Notes: a model not told the origin generated them from the letters alone. Positions 47,260 through 55,467 are shown, counted from the first letter of the stretch. The stretch is DNA of 64,000 bases from Bog-756 sp963830165 (GCA_963830165.1 CAWHKZ010000007.1:1-64000), one strand, 5' to 3'. Translations and numbers: made by a program.

Positions 47260-47952
47260 GTGGACGGCGAGCACCATCACCGCGACATCAATGCCGGCGG
47301 CGCCCGGGCCGCCGTCTTCGGCATCAGCGACGGCCTGGTGTCCAACGTGTCGCTCATCCTCGGCATGGCCGGGGCGAACGCCTCGGCCGGCTCGGTCCGC
47401 CTGGCCGGCATCGCCGGGCTCGTCGGCGGTGCCTTCTCGATGGCCTCGGGGGAGTACGTCTCGATGCGGGCCCAGTCCGAGCTGATGCAGCGCGAGCTCG
47501 ACGTCGAACGTCGGGCCATCCTCACCGATCCCGAGCACGAACGCCGCGAGCTGGCCGCCCTCTACCGCAGCCGGGGGGTCGAGGCGGACATGGCCGACGA
47601 GCTGTCGGTCAAGATGATGCGCGACCCGGACCTCGCCCTCGAGACCCACGCCCGCGAGGAGCTCGGTTACACCCCGGGCGACACCGGTCGGCCGTTGGAG
47701 GCCGCGCTGTCGTCCTTCGTGATGTTCGCCATCGGCGCCTTCATCCCCCTCGTGCCCTGGCTGGTGACGGGCGGCGACCGGGCCATCTGGTGGTCGGTGG
47801 CGCTGGGGGCCGTGGCCTCGCTGGCCGTCGGCGCGGCCCTCTCGGTCTTCACCGGCCGGTGGTGGCTGTGGTCGGCCGGCCGGCAGCTGCTCATCTCGGG
47901 GGCGGCCGCCGGTGTGACCTACAGCATCGGCTACCTCATCGGGGTCCACTGA
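47260..47952 (+). CDS. VIT1/CCC1-family transporter
   Basis: Membrane protein of 230 aa in the vacuolar iron transporter family, which exports Fe2+ or Mn2+ from the cytosol. It opens with a His-rich HHHRDINAGGARAAVFGISD, then GLVSNVSLILGMAGANASAG and AGLVGGAFSMASGEYVSMRA, the family core of helices 1-2. A charged cytosolic helical region (ELMQRELDVERRAILTDPEH, with MMRDPDLALETHAREELG) corresponds to the metal-binding domain. Three more helices follow, ending GAAAGVTYSIGYLIGVH. The GTG at 47260 is set by the TACCAT box. The end overlaps convergent mshD by 17 bp. The frame is intact. Confidence 0.91.
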   Translation: MDGEHHHRDINAGGARAAVFGISDGLVSNVSLILGMAGANASAGSVRLAGIAGLVGGAFSMASGEYVSMRAQSELMQRELDVERRAILTDPEHERRELAALYRSRGVEADMADELSVKMMRDPDLALETHAREELGYTPGDTGRPLEAALSSFVMFAIGAFIPLVPWLVTGGDRAIWWSVALGAVASLAVGAALSVFTGRWWLWSAGRQLLISGAAAGVTYSIGYLIGVH

Positions 47953-48892
47953 CCGGTTCCGGTCGGGCCGGCCCCTCGCGTACGTAGGCCCGGTCGACGT
48001 GGTGGGTGGTGAGCCCCATCGACCGGTAGAGCGAGACGGCGGCGGTGTTGGCGGCATCCACGTAGAGCATCCCGTGGGTCAGACCGGCACCGGCCAGCCA
48101 GGCGAAGCCGTCCTCGGTCAGGGCCCGGCCCCAGCCCCGCCCGTGGAAGTCCGGGTCGACCCCGATCACGTAGATCTCGCCCAGGGGCGGATGGGTGGAG
48201 CGGTGGACCTTGGTCCAGCACGAACCCGCGATCCGCCCGTCGACCTCGAGCACGCGGAAGCCCGAAGGGTCGAACCACGGCTCCCGCTCCCGCTCCCGCA
48301 GGGTGTCGAGGTCCCAGTGACCCTGCTCGGGATGGTCGGCGAACGCCCGGTTGTTCTGGACCAGCCAGGCCTGCTCGTCGACGCCCGTCCGGAACGCCCG
48401 GGTGGGCGGCGCCGGGGCGTGGCGTCCCCCGGGGCGGGGGAGGGGCAGCCCGCAGCGCATCTGGAGGAGGTCCCGCTCGAGCCGGAAGCCGCGCGCCGCG
48501 GCACGGGCCCCGTCGGCCCCACCGGCCGGGGAGACCCACCACCGCAGCGATCCGGCGCCGGCGTCGCCGGCCGCGGCGATCGCCCGATCGGCCAGCCGGT
48601 CGACCAGGACCGGATCGTCGTCGGTCGTCACGACCTCGAGGGCGGGCGGGCGGTCGCCGGCGTCGTCGTCGACCTGGGCCCAGCCGACCAGGGTCCCGTC
48701 CTCGGCCCGTCGGGCGGCCACGGCGACGAGAAACGTGTCCGCGCCGCGGACCGCCGCCTCCAGCGCCCGCAGCCGGCTCTCGCTCAGCCCGGGCACCCCG
48801 CGCTGCTCCTCGTGGCGGGCGACGAGGCCACGCACCTCGGCCGGCAACGGTGCCTCGAACGATGCCACCACGTCCAGCACCAGCGCCTCCAC
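47936..48892 (-). CDS. mshD: Mycothiol synthase
   Basis: Acetyltransferase for the last step of mycothiol synthesis, adding acetyl from acetyl-CoA to Cys-GlcN-Ins; 318 aa with two GNAT domains. The diagnostic C-terminal domain contains WLVQNNRAFADHPEQGHWDL, RIAGSCWTKVHRSTHPPLGE, IYVIGVDPDFHGRGWGRALT and MLYVDAANTAAVSLYRSMGL. The N-terminal GNAT is degenerate, as in the family. Mycothiol is restricted to actinobacteria, so this gene is good evidence for phylum. GTG 48892 is preferred because TAGGTT lies 7 nt upstream. It is divergent from nth with only 29 bp between start codons. The frame is intact. Confidence 0.93.
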   Translation of the reverse strand: MEALVLDVVASFEAPLPAEVRGLVARHEEQRGVPGLSESRLRALEAAVRGADTFLVAVAARRAEDGTLVGWAQVDDDAGDRPPALEVVTTDDDPVLVDRLADRAIAAAGDAGAGSLRWWVSPAGGADGARAAARGFRLERDLLQMRCGLPLPRPGGRHAPAPPTRAFRTGVDEQAWLVQNNRAFADHPEQGHWDLDTLREREREPWFDPSGFRVLEVDGRIAGSCWTKVHRSTHPPLGEIYVIGVDPDFHGRGWGRALTEDGFAWLAGAGLTHGMLYVDAANTAAVSLYRSMGLTTHHVDRAYVREGPARPEPVSGPR

Positions 48893-48899
48893 GGGCAAG

Positions 48900-48915
48900 A
48901 ACCTACCGGTATCCT
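48900..48915. promoter_or_regulatory. Back-to-back -10 boxes of mshD and nth
   Basis: Minus strand TAGGTT (48900-48905) is 7 nt from the mshD GTG; plus strand TATCCT (48910-48915) is 6 nt from the nth ATG. The two -10 boxes are separated by only 4 bp, so each promoter's -35 region lies inside the other gene's transcribed region. Confidence 0.5.
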
Positions 48916-48921
48916 CCGCCC

Positions 48922-49602
48922 ATGGGCCGACCCCGCACACCCGCCGGCCGCGCACGCGTGGTGAACGGGCGGCTCGCCGACCGGTTCCCGGGCACGGCGG
49001 CCGATCTGTGCGCCCTGGACCACGGGGACGCCTTCCAACTGCTGGTGGCGACCATCCTGTCGGCCCAGTGCACCGACGAGCGGGTCAACAAGACGACGCC
49101 GGCGTTGTTCGCCCGGTTCCCCGACGCCGCGTCGCTGGCCGCCGCGCCGGTCGAGGAGGTCGAGGCACTGATCCGCCCGACCGGCTTCTTCCGGGCGAAG
49201 ACCCGCAGCCTCCTGGGCATGGCCACCGCCGTGGTCGAGCGGTTCGGCGGCGAGGTGCCGACGCGGATGGCGGACCTCGTGACGCTGCCCGGCGTCGGGC
49301 GCAAGACGGCCAACGTGCTCCGCAGCGTGGCCTTCGACCTCCCGGGCCTGCCCGTCGACACCCACGTCCAGCGCCTGGCCGGGCGGCTCGGACTCACCAC
49401 GGCCACCGATCCGGTCAAGGTCGAGCACGCCCTGAACCCCATGGTGCCGGCCGCACAACGGGGGGCGTTCAGCCTGCGGCTGATCCTCCACGGCCGTGCC
49501 ACGTGCCGGGCCCGGTCGCCCCGCTGCACGGAGTGCCTGCTGTCTGACATCTGCCCCTCCGCCTGCCTGGGCGCAATTCCGGGGCCGAGGACGTCCCGCT
49601 GA
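48922..49602 (+). CDS. nth: Endonuclease III
   Basis: DNA glycosylase/AP lyase removing oxidised pyrimidines, 226 aa. The helix-hairpin-helix LVTLPGVGRKTANVLRSVAF contains the catalytic Lys, and the conserved Asp is in LPVDTHVQRLAGRLG. A C-x6-C-x2-C-x5-C [4Fe-4S] motif ends the protein (CRARSPRCTECLLSDIC). The QLLVATILSAQCTDERVNKT segment is typical. The ATG at 48922 is fixed by the TATCCT box. The frame is intact. The 3' side opens into a 450-bp structured gene-free region. Confidence 0.95.
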   Translation: MGRPRTPAGRARVVNGRLADRFPGTAADLCALDHGDAFQLLVATILSAQCTDERVNKTTPALFARFPDAASLAAAPVEEVEALIRPTGFFRAKTRSLLGMATAVVERFGGEVPTRMADLVTLPGVGRKTANVLRSVAFDLPGLPVDTHVQRLAGRLGLTTATDPVKVEHALNPMVPAAQRGAFSLRLILHGRATCRARSPRCTECLLSDICPSACLGAIPGPRTSR

Positions 49603-49617
49603 GCGGGCCGTCGGGTG

Positions 49618-49661
49618 ACAGGTGTTTACACCGGCGCCGGCGGTCCCGGGTTAACACCTGT
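49618..49661. terminator. Inverted repeat after nth
   Basis: Arms ACAGGTGTT (49618-49626) and AACACCTGT (49653-49661) enclose the self-complementary CCGGCGCCGG (49631-49640) and CCCGGG (49645-49650), starting 15 nt after the nth stop. There is no T run, so factor-dependent termination or a protein-binding role is as possible as intrinsic termination. A TTGTCA direct repeat follows at 49661-49676. Confidence 0.45.
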
Positions 49662-50052
49662 TGTCAAACATTGTCACTTCGTTCGTCGATCGGTCATCCG
49701 ACGGCGGAAATCACAGGAAATACGGCGAAAGACCACGTAATCATCGGTAGGAGCCACCGAGTCGGAATTTCTCGTGCCGGGGTGACTGGCGTAGCTCACG
49801 GATATGTGATGAGATGACTTCCGAACCAGTTCCCGCCAACTGGTTCCACAGAGTAGGGATCGGGATCCGCCGCCCGACCTGCTCGCGCGAAGGCACCCTC
49901 CGGGGTGCCTTCGCCGCGTCCGGGGACAGGTCGGGCCGATCCGGCCCCGCCTGGACGCATTTCCGTCCCGGAGGGGCCCCTGGAGACAGGCCGACGCCAC
50001 CCGAGGGCTCGATGGGCCCACGCACCACGGCTCGACGGGCCGACCGGACGGG
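49662..50052. other. Convergent gene-free region with structured element
   Basis: Between nth and the small minus-strand gene I find no convincing ORF; the frames that exist lack conserved residues or starts. The part at 49680-49860 is clearly less GC-rich than the window. A 9-bp hairpin sits at 49823-49846 (GAACCAGTT/AACTGGTTC). A nested set of helices follows at 49863-49942. No tRNA-like, tmRNA-like or known riboswitch pattern was recognised. Confidence 0.5.
49863..49942. ncRNA. Candidate structured RNA or terminator element
   Basis: Three nested helices: GGATC (49863-49867) with GATCC (49938-49942); GCCCGACCTG (49872-49881) with CAGGTCGGGC (49927-49936); and a perfect 12-bp stem GCGAAGGCACCC (49887-49898) with GGGTGCCTTCGC (49903-49914) closed by a TCCG loop. 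The innermost hairpin looks like a strong actinobacterial terminator, but the outer helices exceed what a terminator needs. It could act on either strand. Function is unknown. Confidence 0.4.
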
Positions 50053-50250
50053 TCAGCGGCGCTGCAGGGTCAGCGCCAGTCGGGCGAGCCGGCGATTGGC
50101 ACTGGCCAGCGACCGTTCGATGGCGAACAGCTCGCGGGAGGACTCCTCGTCCTTCGCGGCATCGGCCGCCTCGGCGTGGACCGTCACGCGACGGGTCAGC
50201 TCGTCGAGGGCGGTGGCGAGCGAGGACAGTTCAGCGGACGTGGCGGCCAT
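50053..50250 (-). CDS. Small helical protein, unknown
   Basis: A 65-aa protein, entirely charged and helical (SSLATALDELTRRVTVHAEA, then SRELFAIERSLASANRRLAR), with heptad-like Leu/Ala spacing that could form a coiled coil. It has no signal peptide and no membrane segment. Support comes from codon usage, an ATG at 50250 with a CATGAT box 6 nt upstream, and the divergent position relative to hisD. I do not recognise a family; a small coiled-coil partner protein is the most that can be said. Confidence 0.6.
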   Translation of the reverse strand: MAATSAELSSLATALDELTRRVTVHAEAADAAKDEESSRELFAIERSLASANRRLARLALTLQRR

Positions 50251-50308
50251 GGTCCGATCATGGCATCCCGGACCGGTGGTGCCCACCGGGGTCCCGGTGG
50301 GCGTCCGG

Positions 50309-50314
50309 TAGCAT
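50309..50314 (+). promoter_or_regulatory. -10 box of the his operon
   Basis: TAGCAT 9 nt before hisD ATG 50324. No His-rich leader peptide or attenuator is visible between it and hisD, so the operon is unlikely to use classical attenuation. Confidence 0.5.
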
Positions 50315-50323
50315 CGACGGGCC

Positions 50324-51622
50324 ATGGCCCTGCGACGACTCGACCTCCGCGGCTTCGACGGCGACCGTCGTGCGCTCACCGACCTGCTGCCGCGACCGGT
50401 GGACGAGCAGGACCGCTCGTCCGATGCCGTGGCCGCCATCCTGGCCGACGTCCGGGCCGACGGCGACGAGGCGCTGCGCCGGCTCACCGCCACCTTCGAC
50501 AAGGTCGACCTCGAGGCGCTGCGGGTGGGCGACGACGAGATCGCCGCCGCGCTGGCCCGGATCCCGGCCGGACTCCAGGAGGCGCTCGACGTCGCCCACG
50601 ACCGCATCCTGGCGTACCACGCCCACGAGGCGACCGACGCACCCGAGGACTTCACCAACGCCGGGGTCACCGTGCGCCACCTCGTCCGACCGGTGGCCCG
50701 GGCCGGGTGCTACGCGCCCGGTGGTCGGGCCCGGTATCCCTCGACCGTCCTCATGTGCGCCGTCCCGGCCCAGGTGGCCGGCGTGTCCGAGATCGTCCTG
50801 TGCGTTCCACCGGGTCCCGGCGGCCGGGTCGACGACGCCACCCTGGCCGCCGCCGCCGTGGCCGGGGTGACCGAGGTCTACGCGGTGGGCGGCGCCCAGG
50901 CCATCGCGGCCATGGCCTACGGGACCGAGAGCATCGCCGCCGTGGACGTCATCGTCGGTCCGGGCAACCGCTTCGTGGCCGAGGCCAAGCGGCAGGTGTC
51001 CGGCGTGGTCGGGGTGGCCTCGGCGTTCGCCGGGCCGTCGGAGGTGGTCGTCATCGCCGGCCCCGACACCCCCTCGGAGCTGGCCGCCATCGACCTGGTG
51101 GTGCAGGCCGAGCACGGCCCCGACGGCCTGGCCTGGCTGATCACGTGGTCCGAGGAGCTCGTCGAACGGGTGGACGCCGCCGTGGACCGGATCGTGGCCG
51201 CCTCGCCCCGCAGGGCCGATCTCGAGGCCACGCTCGGATCGGGGGGCTACGCGGTCCTCGTCGACGGCCCGAAGAAGGCCTGTGCGGTGGCCAACGTGGT
51301 GGCCCCCGAGCACCTGGAGATCCTCCTCGACGACGCCGAGTCGCTGCTGCCCCACATCGAATCGGCGGGCGCCGTGTTCCTCGGCGTCAACGCGCCGGCC
51401 AGTCTCGGCGACTACGTGGCCGGGCCCAACCACGTGCTCCCGACCAACCGGACGGCCAGGTTCGCCAGCGCCCTGCGGGTCGACGACTTCCGCAAGCACA
51501 TCCACGCGGTCAGCCTGGACGACGGGGCCGTGCGTGCCCTAGCCCCGCACCTCGAGACCCTGGCCGAGACGGAGGGTCTGCCGGCCCACGCCCAGTCGGT
51601 GCGACTCCGATGGCCGGGCTAG
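50324..51622 (+). CDS. hisD: Histidinol dehydrogenase
   Basis: Zinc-dependent NAD+ enzyme for the last two oxidations of histidine synthesis, 432 aa. Visible segments are FTNAGVTVRHLVRPVARAGC, YAPGGRARYPSTVLMCAVPA, VGGAQAIAAMAYGTESIAAV, VIVGPGNRFVAEAKRQVSG, AGPSEVVVIAGPDTPSELAA, VQAEHGPDGLAWLIT (metal and catalytic His region) and AVFLGVNAPASLGDYVAGPN. First gene of the his operon; the 3' end overlaps hisC by 13 bp. The frame is intact. Confidence 0.97.
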   Translation: MALRRLDLRGFDGDRRALTDLLPRPVDEQDRSSDAVAAILADVRADGDEALRRLTATFDKVDLEALRVGDDEIAAALARIPAGLQEALDVAHDRILAYHAHEATDAPEDFTNAGVTVRHLVRPVARAGCYAPGGRARYPSTVLMCAVPAQVAGVSEIVLCVPPGPGGRVDDATLAAAAVAGVTEVYAVGGAQAIAAMAYGTESIAAVDVIVGPGNRFVAEAKRQVSGVVGVASAFAGPSEVVVIAGPDTPSELAAIDLVVQAEHGPDGLAWLITWSEELVERVDAAVDRIVAASPRRADLEATLGSGGYAVLVDGPKKACAVANVVAPEHLEILLDDAESLLPHIESAGAVFLGVNAPASLGDYVAGPNHVLPTNRTARFASALRVDDFRKHIHAVSLDDGAVRALAPHLETLAETEGLPAHAQSVRLRWPG

Positions 51623-52701
51623 CCGGGGGCCGGCTGCCCCGGGTGCGGCCGGACCTGACCGGGCTCGAGGGCTACCACTCGGCCCAGGTGGACGTGGACG
51701 TCCGCCTCAACACCAACGAGTCGCCGATGCCCCCGCCGGAGGCGTGGCGCCGCGACCTGGCCGACGCCATCGGCTCGATCGACTTCAACCGCTACCCCGA
51801 CCGGGAGGCCACCGCACTGCGCCGGGCGCTGGCCGAGAGCCACGGGGTCGGCGTCGACGAGGTGTTCTGCGCCAACGGCTCGAACGAGGTCCTCCAGTCG
51901 CTGCTCCTGGCCTACGGCGGCGTCGGCCGCACGGTGGCCCTGTTCGAGCCCACGTACACGCTGCACCGGCACATCGCCACCGTCACCGGTACGGCCGTGG
52001 CCGCGGGGCCCCGGCGCGACGACTTCACCCTCGACCTCGACGCGGTGGCCGCCGTGGTGGGCCGGTCCGACCCCGTGGTCACGTTCCTCTGCTCGCCCAA
52101 CAACCCGACGGGCCGGGCCGACACTCCCGACGAGGTGCGGGCGGTGGCGGGGCTCGTGCCGGGCCTGCTGGTGGTCGACGAGGCCTACGGACAGTTCGCC
52201 CCGTCGTCGGCGCTGGCGCTCCGGGCCGCCGATCCGGAGGGCATGCGCCACGTCGTGGTCGTGCGCACCTTCTCCAAGACCTGGTCGATGGCCGGCGCCC
52301 GGCTCGGCTATCTGGTGGCCGACCCCGAGGTGGTGGCCGCCTGCGAACTGGTGGTTCTGCCGTACCACCTGGACGCGGTCACCCAGGCGGCCGGCCGCCT
52401 GGCGCTGCGCTACGTCGGCGAGATGGAGCGGCGGGTGGCGATGGTGGCCGAGGAGCGGGGCCGGATCGCCGCGGCCTTCGCCGACCTGCCCGTCGAGACG
52501 TGGCCGTCGGACGCCAACTTCCTGCTGTTCCGCCCCGAGGACAAGGCGGCCCGCCAGGTGTGGTCGGATCTCGTCGACGCGTCGGTGCTCGTGCGAGACT
52601 GTTCCTCGTGGCCGGGCCTCACCGGGTGCCTGCGGGTGACGGTGGGGCTCCCCGAGGAGAACGACCGGTTCCTGGCCGCCCTGACCGAAAGCCTGCGATG
52701 A
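51610..52701 (+). CDS. hisC: Histidinol-phosphate aminotransferase
   Basis: PLP-dependent class I/II aminotransferase, 363 aa. The N-terminus has VDVRLNTNESPMPPPEAWRR; the cofactor site includes FCANGSNEVLQSLLLAYGG and FLCSPNNPTGRADTPDEVRA. The Asp in LLVVDEAYGQFA and the Schiff-base Lys in RTFSKTWSMAGARLGYLV are present. ATG 51610 overlaps the end of hisD. hisB starts in an ATGA overlap. The frame is intact. Confidence 0.96.
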   Translation: MAGLAGGRLPRVRPDLTGLEGYHSAQVDVDVRLNTNESPMPPPEAWRRDLADAIGSIDFNRYPDREATALRRALAESHGVGVDEVFCANGSNEVLQSLLLAYGGVGRTVALFEPTYTLHRHIATVTGTAVAAGPRRDDFTLDLDAVAAVVGRSDPVVTFLCSPNNPTGRADTPDEVRAVAGLVPGLLVVDEAYGQFAPSSALALRAADPEGMRHVVVVRTFSKTWSMAGARLGYLVADPEVVAACELVVLPYHLDAVTQAAGRLALRYVGEMERRVAMVAEERGRIAAAFADLPVETWPSDANFLLFRPEDKAARQVWSDLVDASVLVRDCSSWPGLTGCLRVTVGLPEENDRFLAALTESLR

Positions 52702-53315
52702 GCACCCCCGACCCCCCACCGCCCCGCCGCGCCGCCCGGGTGTCCCGGGCCACCAAGGAGACGTCGATCGAGGTCTCGGTCGACCTCGACGGCACGGGTG
52801 CGACCGAGGTGTCGACCGGCCTGCCCTTCTTCGACCACATGCTCGCCCAGCTCGGCAGGCACGGCGGGTTCGACCTGGTGGTCGGCGCCACCGGCGACCT
52901 CGACGTCGACGCCCACCACACCGTCGAGGATGTCGGCATCGCCCTGGGCGGCGTGTTCGCCGAGGCCCTCGGGGACAAGGCCGGCGTGCGGCGCTTCGCC
53001 TCCATCTCGCTGCCCCTCGACGAGGCCCTGGTCGACGTGGCGCTCGACCTGTCGGGCCGGCCCTACCTGGCCTACGGCATCGAGTTCGTCCCGGACACTC
53101 CCGGGCTCGGCACGCCACCCTTCGACCCCCAGCTGGCCGAGGAGTTCTGGCGGGCCTTCGTGACGGCCGCGGCGGTCACCCTCCACGTGCGCCTCGTCAC
53201 CGGTCGCAACACCCACCACATCGTCGAGGCCTCGTTCAAGGCGGTGGCCCGGGCGCTGAAGGACGCGGTCCGCGTCGAGGGCGGGGGCATCCCGTCCACC
53301 AAGGGCACCCTGTGA
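52698..53315 (+). CDS. hisB: Imidazoleglycerol-phosphate dehydratase
   Basis: Mn-dependent dehydratase of 205 aa, single-domain bacterial form without the phosphatase found in enterobacteria. The metal-binding His-rich motifs are DVDAHHTVEDVGIALG and GRNTHHIVEASFKAVARALK; GLPFFDHMLAQLGRHGGFD is also typical. The C-terminus is IPSTKGTL. ATGA overlap with hisC. The frame is intact. Confidence 0.97.
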   Translation: MSTPDPPPPRRAARVSRATKETSIEVSVDLDGTGATEVSTGLPFFDHMLAQLGRHGGFDLVVGATGDLDVDAHHTVEDVGIALGGVFAEALGDKAGVRRFASISLPLDEALVDVALDLSGRPYLAYGIEFVPDTPGLGTPPFDPQLAEEFWRAFVTAAAVTLHVRLVTGRNTHHIVEASFKAVARALKDAVRVEGGGIPSTKGTL

Positions 53316-53331
53316 CCCGCCGCACGGCCCC

Positions 53332-53940
53332 GTGATCGCCGTCCTCGACTACGGCATCGGCAACCTGCGCTCGGCCGAGAAGGCCCTCCAGCGGGTCGGG
53401 GCCGACGCCGCGCCTGGTGGACGACCCCGACGCGGCCGGCACGGCGGACGGCGTGGTGCTGCCCGGGGTGGGCGCCTTCGGGCGGTGCGCCGAGGCCCTG
53501 GAGCGGACCGGGCTCGGCGCCGCCGCCGCCGGCGCCGTGGCCCGCGGCGTGCCCTTCCTCGGGATCTGCGTCGGGTTCCAGCTCCTCTACGAGGGGTCGG
53601 AGGAGGATCCGTCCGCCACCGGCCTCGGCATCCTGCCCGGCACCGTGCGCCGGCTGCCCGTCGGGGTGAAGCACCCCCAGATGCAGTGGAACACGTTGCG
53701 CGTCGGGCCGCTCGGACCTGCTGGCCGGGGTGCCCGATCCGGCGTGGGTCTACTTCGTCCACTCCTACGCCCCCGAGCGGACGGAGGACACCACGTCCAC
53801 GTGCGAGTACGGCGGCGAGGTGGTGGCCACGGCCGAGCGGGGCCGGGTCTGGGGCACGCAGTTCCACCCCGAGAAGTCCGGGGCCGTGGGCCTGGGCATC
53901 CTGGCCAACTTCGTGGCCGCGGTGGAGGCGACCGGCCTGA
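53332..53940 (+). CDS. hisH: Imidazole glycerol phosphate synthase subunit HisH (frameshifts)
   Basis: Glutaminase subunit feeding ammonia to HisF. N-terminus IAVLDYGIGNLRSAEKALQR; then, after an insertion near 53411, DGVVLPGVGAFGRCAEALER and the nucleophile loop VPFLGICVGFQLLYEGSEED, then HPQMQWNTL. After an extra G near 53712, WVYFVHSYAPERTED and the His-Glu end WGTQFHPEKSGAVG. The corrected frame runs without a stop into hisA; a C too many near 53936 (GGCCTGATGG) would hide a TGA that overlaps the hisA ATG. About 200 aa, usual for the family. Confidence 0.92.
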   Translation: MIAVLDYGIGNLRSAEKALQRVGADAAPGGRPRRGRHGGRRGAARGGRLRAVRRGPGADRARRRRRRRRGPRRALPRDLRRVPAPLRGVGGGSVRHRPRHPARHRAPAARRGEAPPDAVEHVARRAARTCWPGCPIRRGSTSSTPTPPSGRRTPRPRASTAARWWPRPSGAGSGARSSTPRSPGPWAWASWPTSWPRWRRPA

Positions 53941-54708
53941 TGGACCTGTACCCGGCCATCGACATCCGAGACGGCGGGGCGGTGCGCCTGACCCAGGGCG
54001 ACTTCGACCGCCAGAGCGAGTACGGCGACCCCGTCGCCCTGGCCACCCGGTTCGCCGCCGCGGGTGCGCCGTGGTTGCACGTCGTCGACCTCGACGCTGC
54101 CCGCACCGGCCGTCCGGTCAACCGGTCCGTGGTCATGGCCGTCGCCCGGTCGGTCGACGTGCCCGTCGAGAGCGGCGGGGGTGTCCGGTCGATGGCCGAC
54201 GTGACCGAGCTGCTGGACGGCAGGGGTGGCCCGGGTCGTGCTCGGCACCGCGGCGGCCCTCGACGACCCGGGACTCGTTCGCCGGGCCACGGCGGCCTAT
54301 CCCGGGCGGGTGGCGCTCGGTCTCGACTACCGGCGGATGCCGGACGGGCGCGACGAGGTGGCCGTCCGCGGCTGGAAGGAGAGCTCGGGCCGGACGGTGC
54401 GCGAGCTGCTCGACGACATGGCCGGGGCCGGTCTGGCCGCGGTCGTCGTGACCTCGATCGAGCGCGACGGCATGCTGGGCGGGCCCGACGTCGCCGGCCT
54501 CGTGGCGGTCCTGTCCTCGACCGACGTCCCGGTCATCGCCTCGGGCGGCGTCGGCTCGGTGGACGACATCGTCACCCTGGCCGCGCTCGGGGCCGCGGCG
54601 CCCGACGGCGGGACCCGACGGCTGTCGGGGGCCATCACCGGCAAGGCACTGGTCGACGGGCGGCTGACCGTGGAGGAGGGGGTGGCGGCGTGCGCACCGT
54701 CCGGGTGA
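53940..54708 (+). CDS. hisA: Phosphoribosylformimino-AICAR isomerase HisA (one frameshift)
   Basis: ProFAR isomerase, a (beta/alpha)8 barrel of about 256 aa. Opening DLYPAIDIRDGGAVRLTQGD holds the first catalytic Asp; WLHVVDLDAARTGRPVN, VPVESGGGVRSMADV and the second catalytic region VVVTSIERDGMLGGPD follow, then the phosphate loop PVIASGGVGSVDDIV. An extra G near 54216 (GACGGCAGGGG) separates the halves; the second begins GVARVVLGTAAALDD. Actinobacterial enzymes of this clade can be bifunctional HisA/TrpF (PriA), but a separate trpF lies at 63.5 kb, so plain HisA is likely. The end overlaps hisF by 19 bp. Confidence 0.93.
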
Positions 54709-55467
54709 TCCCCTGCCTCGACGTCGACGCCGGCCGGGTGGTCAAGGGCGTGCGCTTCACCGACCTCTTCGACGCCGGCGACCCGGTGGAGCTGGCCGCC
54801 CGCTACGACGCCCAGGGCGCGGACGAACTCGTCTTCCTCGACATCACCGCCTCGTCGGACGACCGCGCCACCATGATCGACGTCGTCGCCCGCACGGCCG
54901 AGCAGGTCTTCATCCCCTTCACCGTGGGCGGGGGAGTGCGCGCCGTGGAGGACGCCCGCCGGCTCCTGCGGGCCGGGGCGGACAAGGTCGGGGTCGAACT
55001 CGGCCGCCGTCGATCGCCCGGACCTCGTCACCGAGCTGGCCGGCGAGTTCGGCAGCCAGTGCGTGGTGGTGGCCATCGACGCCCGGCGCCGTCCGGACGA
55101 CCCGGGCGCCGCGTCGTGGGAGGTCTTCACCCACGGCGGCCGCACGGCGACCGGGATCGACGCCGTGGCCTGGGCCGAGCGGTGCGCCGGGCTCGGCGCC
55201 GGCGAGCTGCTGCGTGACCTCGATGGACCGCGACGGGACCCGGGACGGCTTCGACCTCGAGCTCACCCGGACGATCGCCGGGCGCTGCCCGGTGCCCCTC
55301 GTCGCCTCCGGCGGGGTGGGGGAGCTGGACCACCTCGTCGACGGGCGCGCGTCGAGGGCGCGGCCGACGCGGTGCTCGCCGCCTCGATCTTCCACCTGGG
55401 CGAGTTCACGGTGGCCGAGGCCAAGGCCCACCTGGCCGCGGCGGGCGTGGCCGTCCGGCCCGCCTGA
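54690..55467 (+). CDS. hisF: Imidazole glycerol phosphate synthase subunit HisF (frameshifts)
   Basis: Cyclase subunit making IGP and AICAR, about 258 aa. VRVIPCLDVDAGRVVKGVRF carries the first catalytic Asp. Next are ELVFLDITASSDDRATMIDV and FIPFTVGGGVRAVEDARRLL. After an extra G near 55005, SAAVDRPDLVTELAGEFGSQ then CVVVAIDARRR. After an extra C near 55213, VTSMDRDGTRDGFDLEL with the second Asp, then VPLVASGGVGELDHLVDG. Two further inserted bases near 55350 precede DAVLAASIFHLGEFTVAEAK. The GTG at 54690 overlaps hisA. Confidence 0.93.

Noticed and set aside
46606..48057. A long minus-strand frame joining the MaoC-like gene and the region under the VIT gene
   Set aside because: Only the MaoC part is real; the rest is the complement of the VIT-type gene, and the TACAGT box places the start at 47139.
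49741..50028. Overlapping minus-strand frames in the region after nth
   Set aside because: They cross the strong nested hairpin, show no consistent codon bias and share no recognisable motif.
53940..54708. HisA as a bifunctional PriA enzyme
   Set aside because: A dedicated trpF follows trpC in the same window, so a second isomerase activity is not needed.
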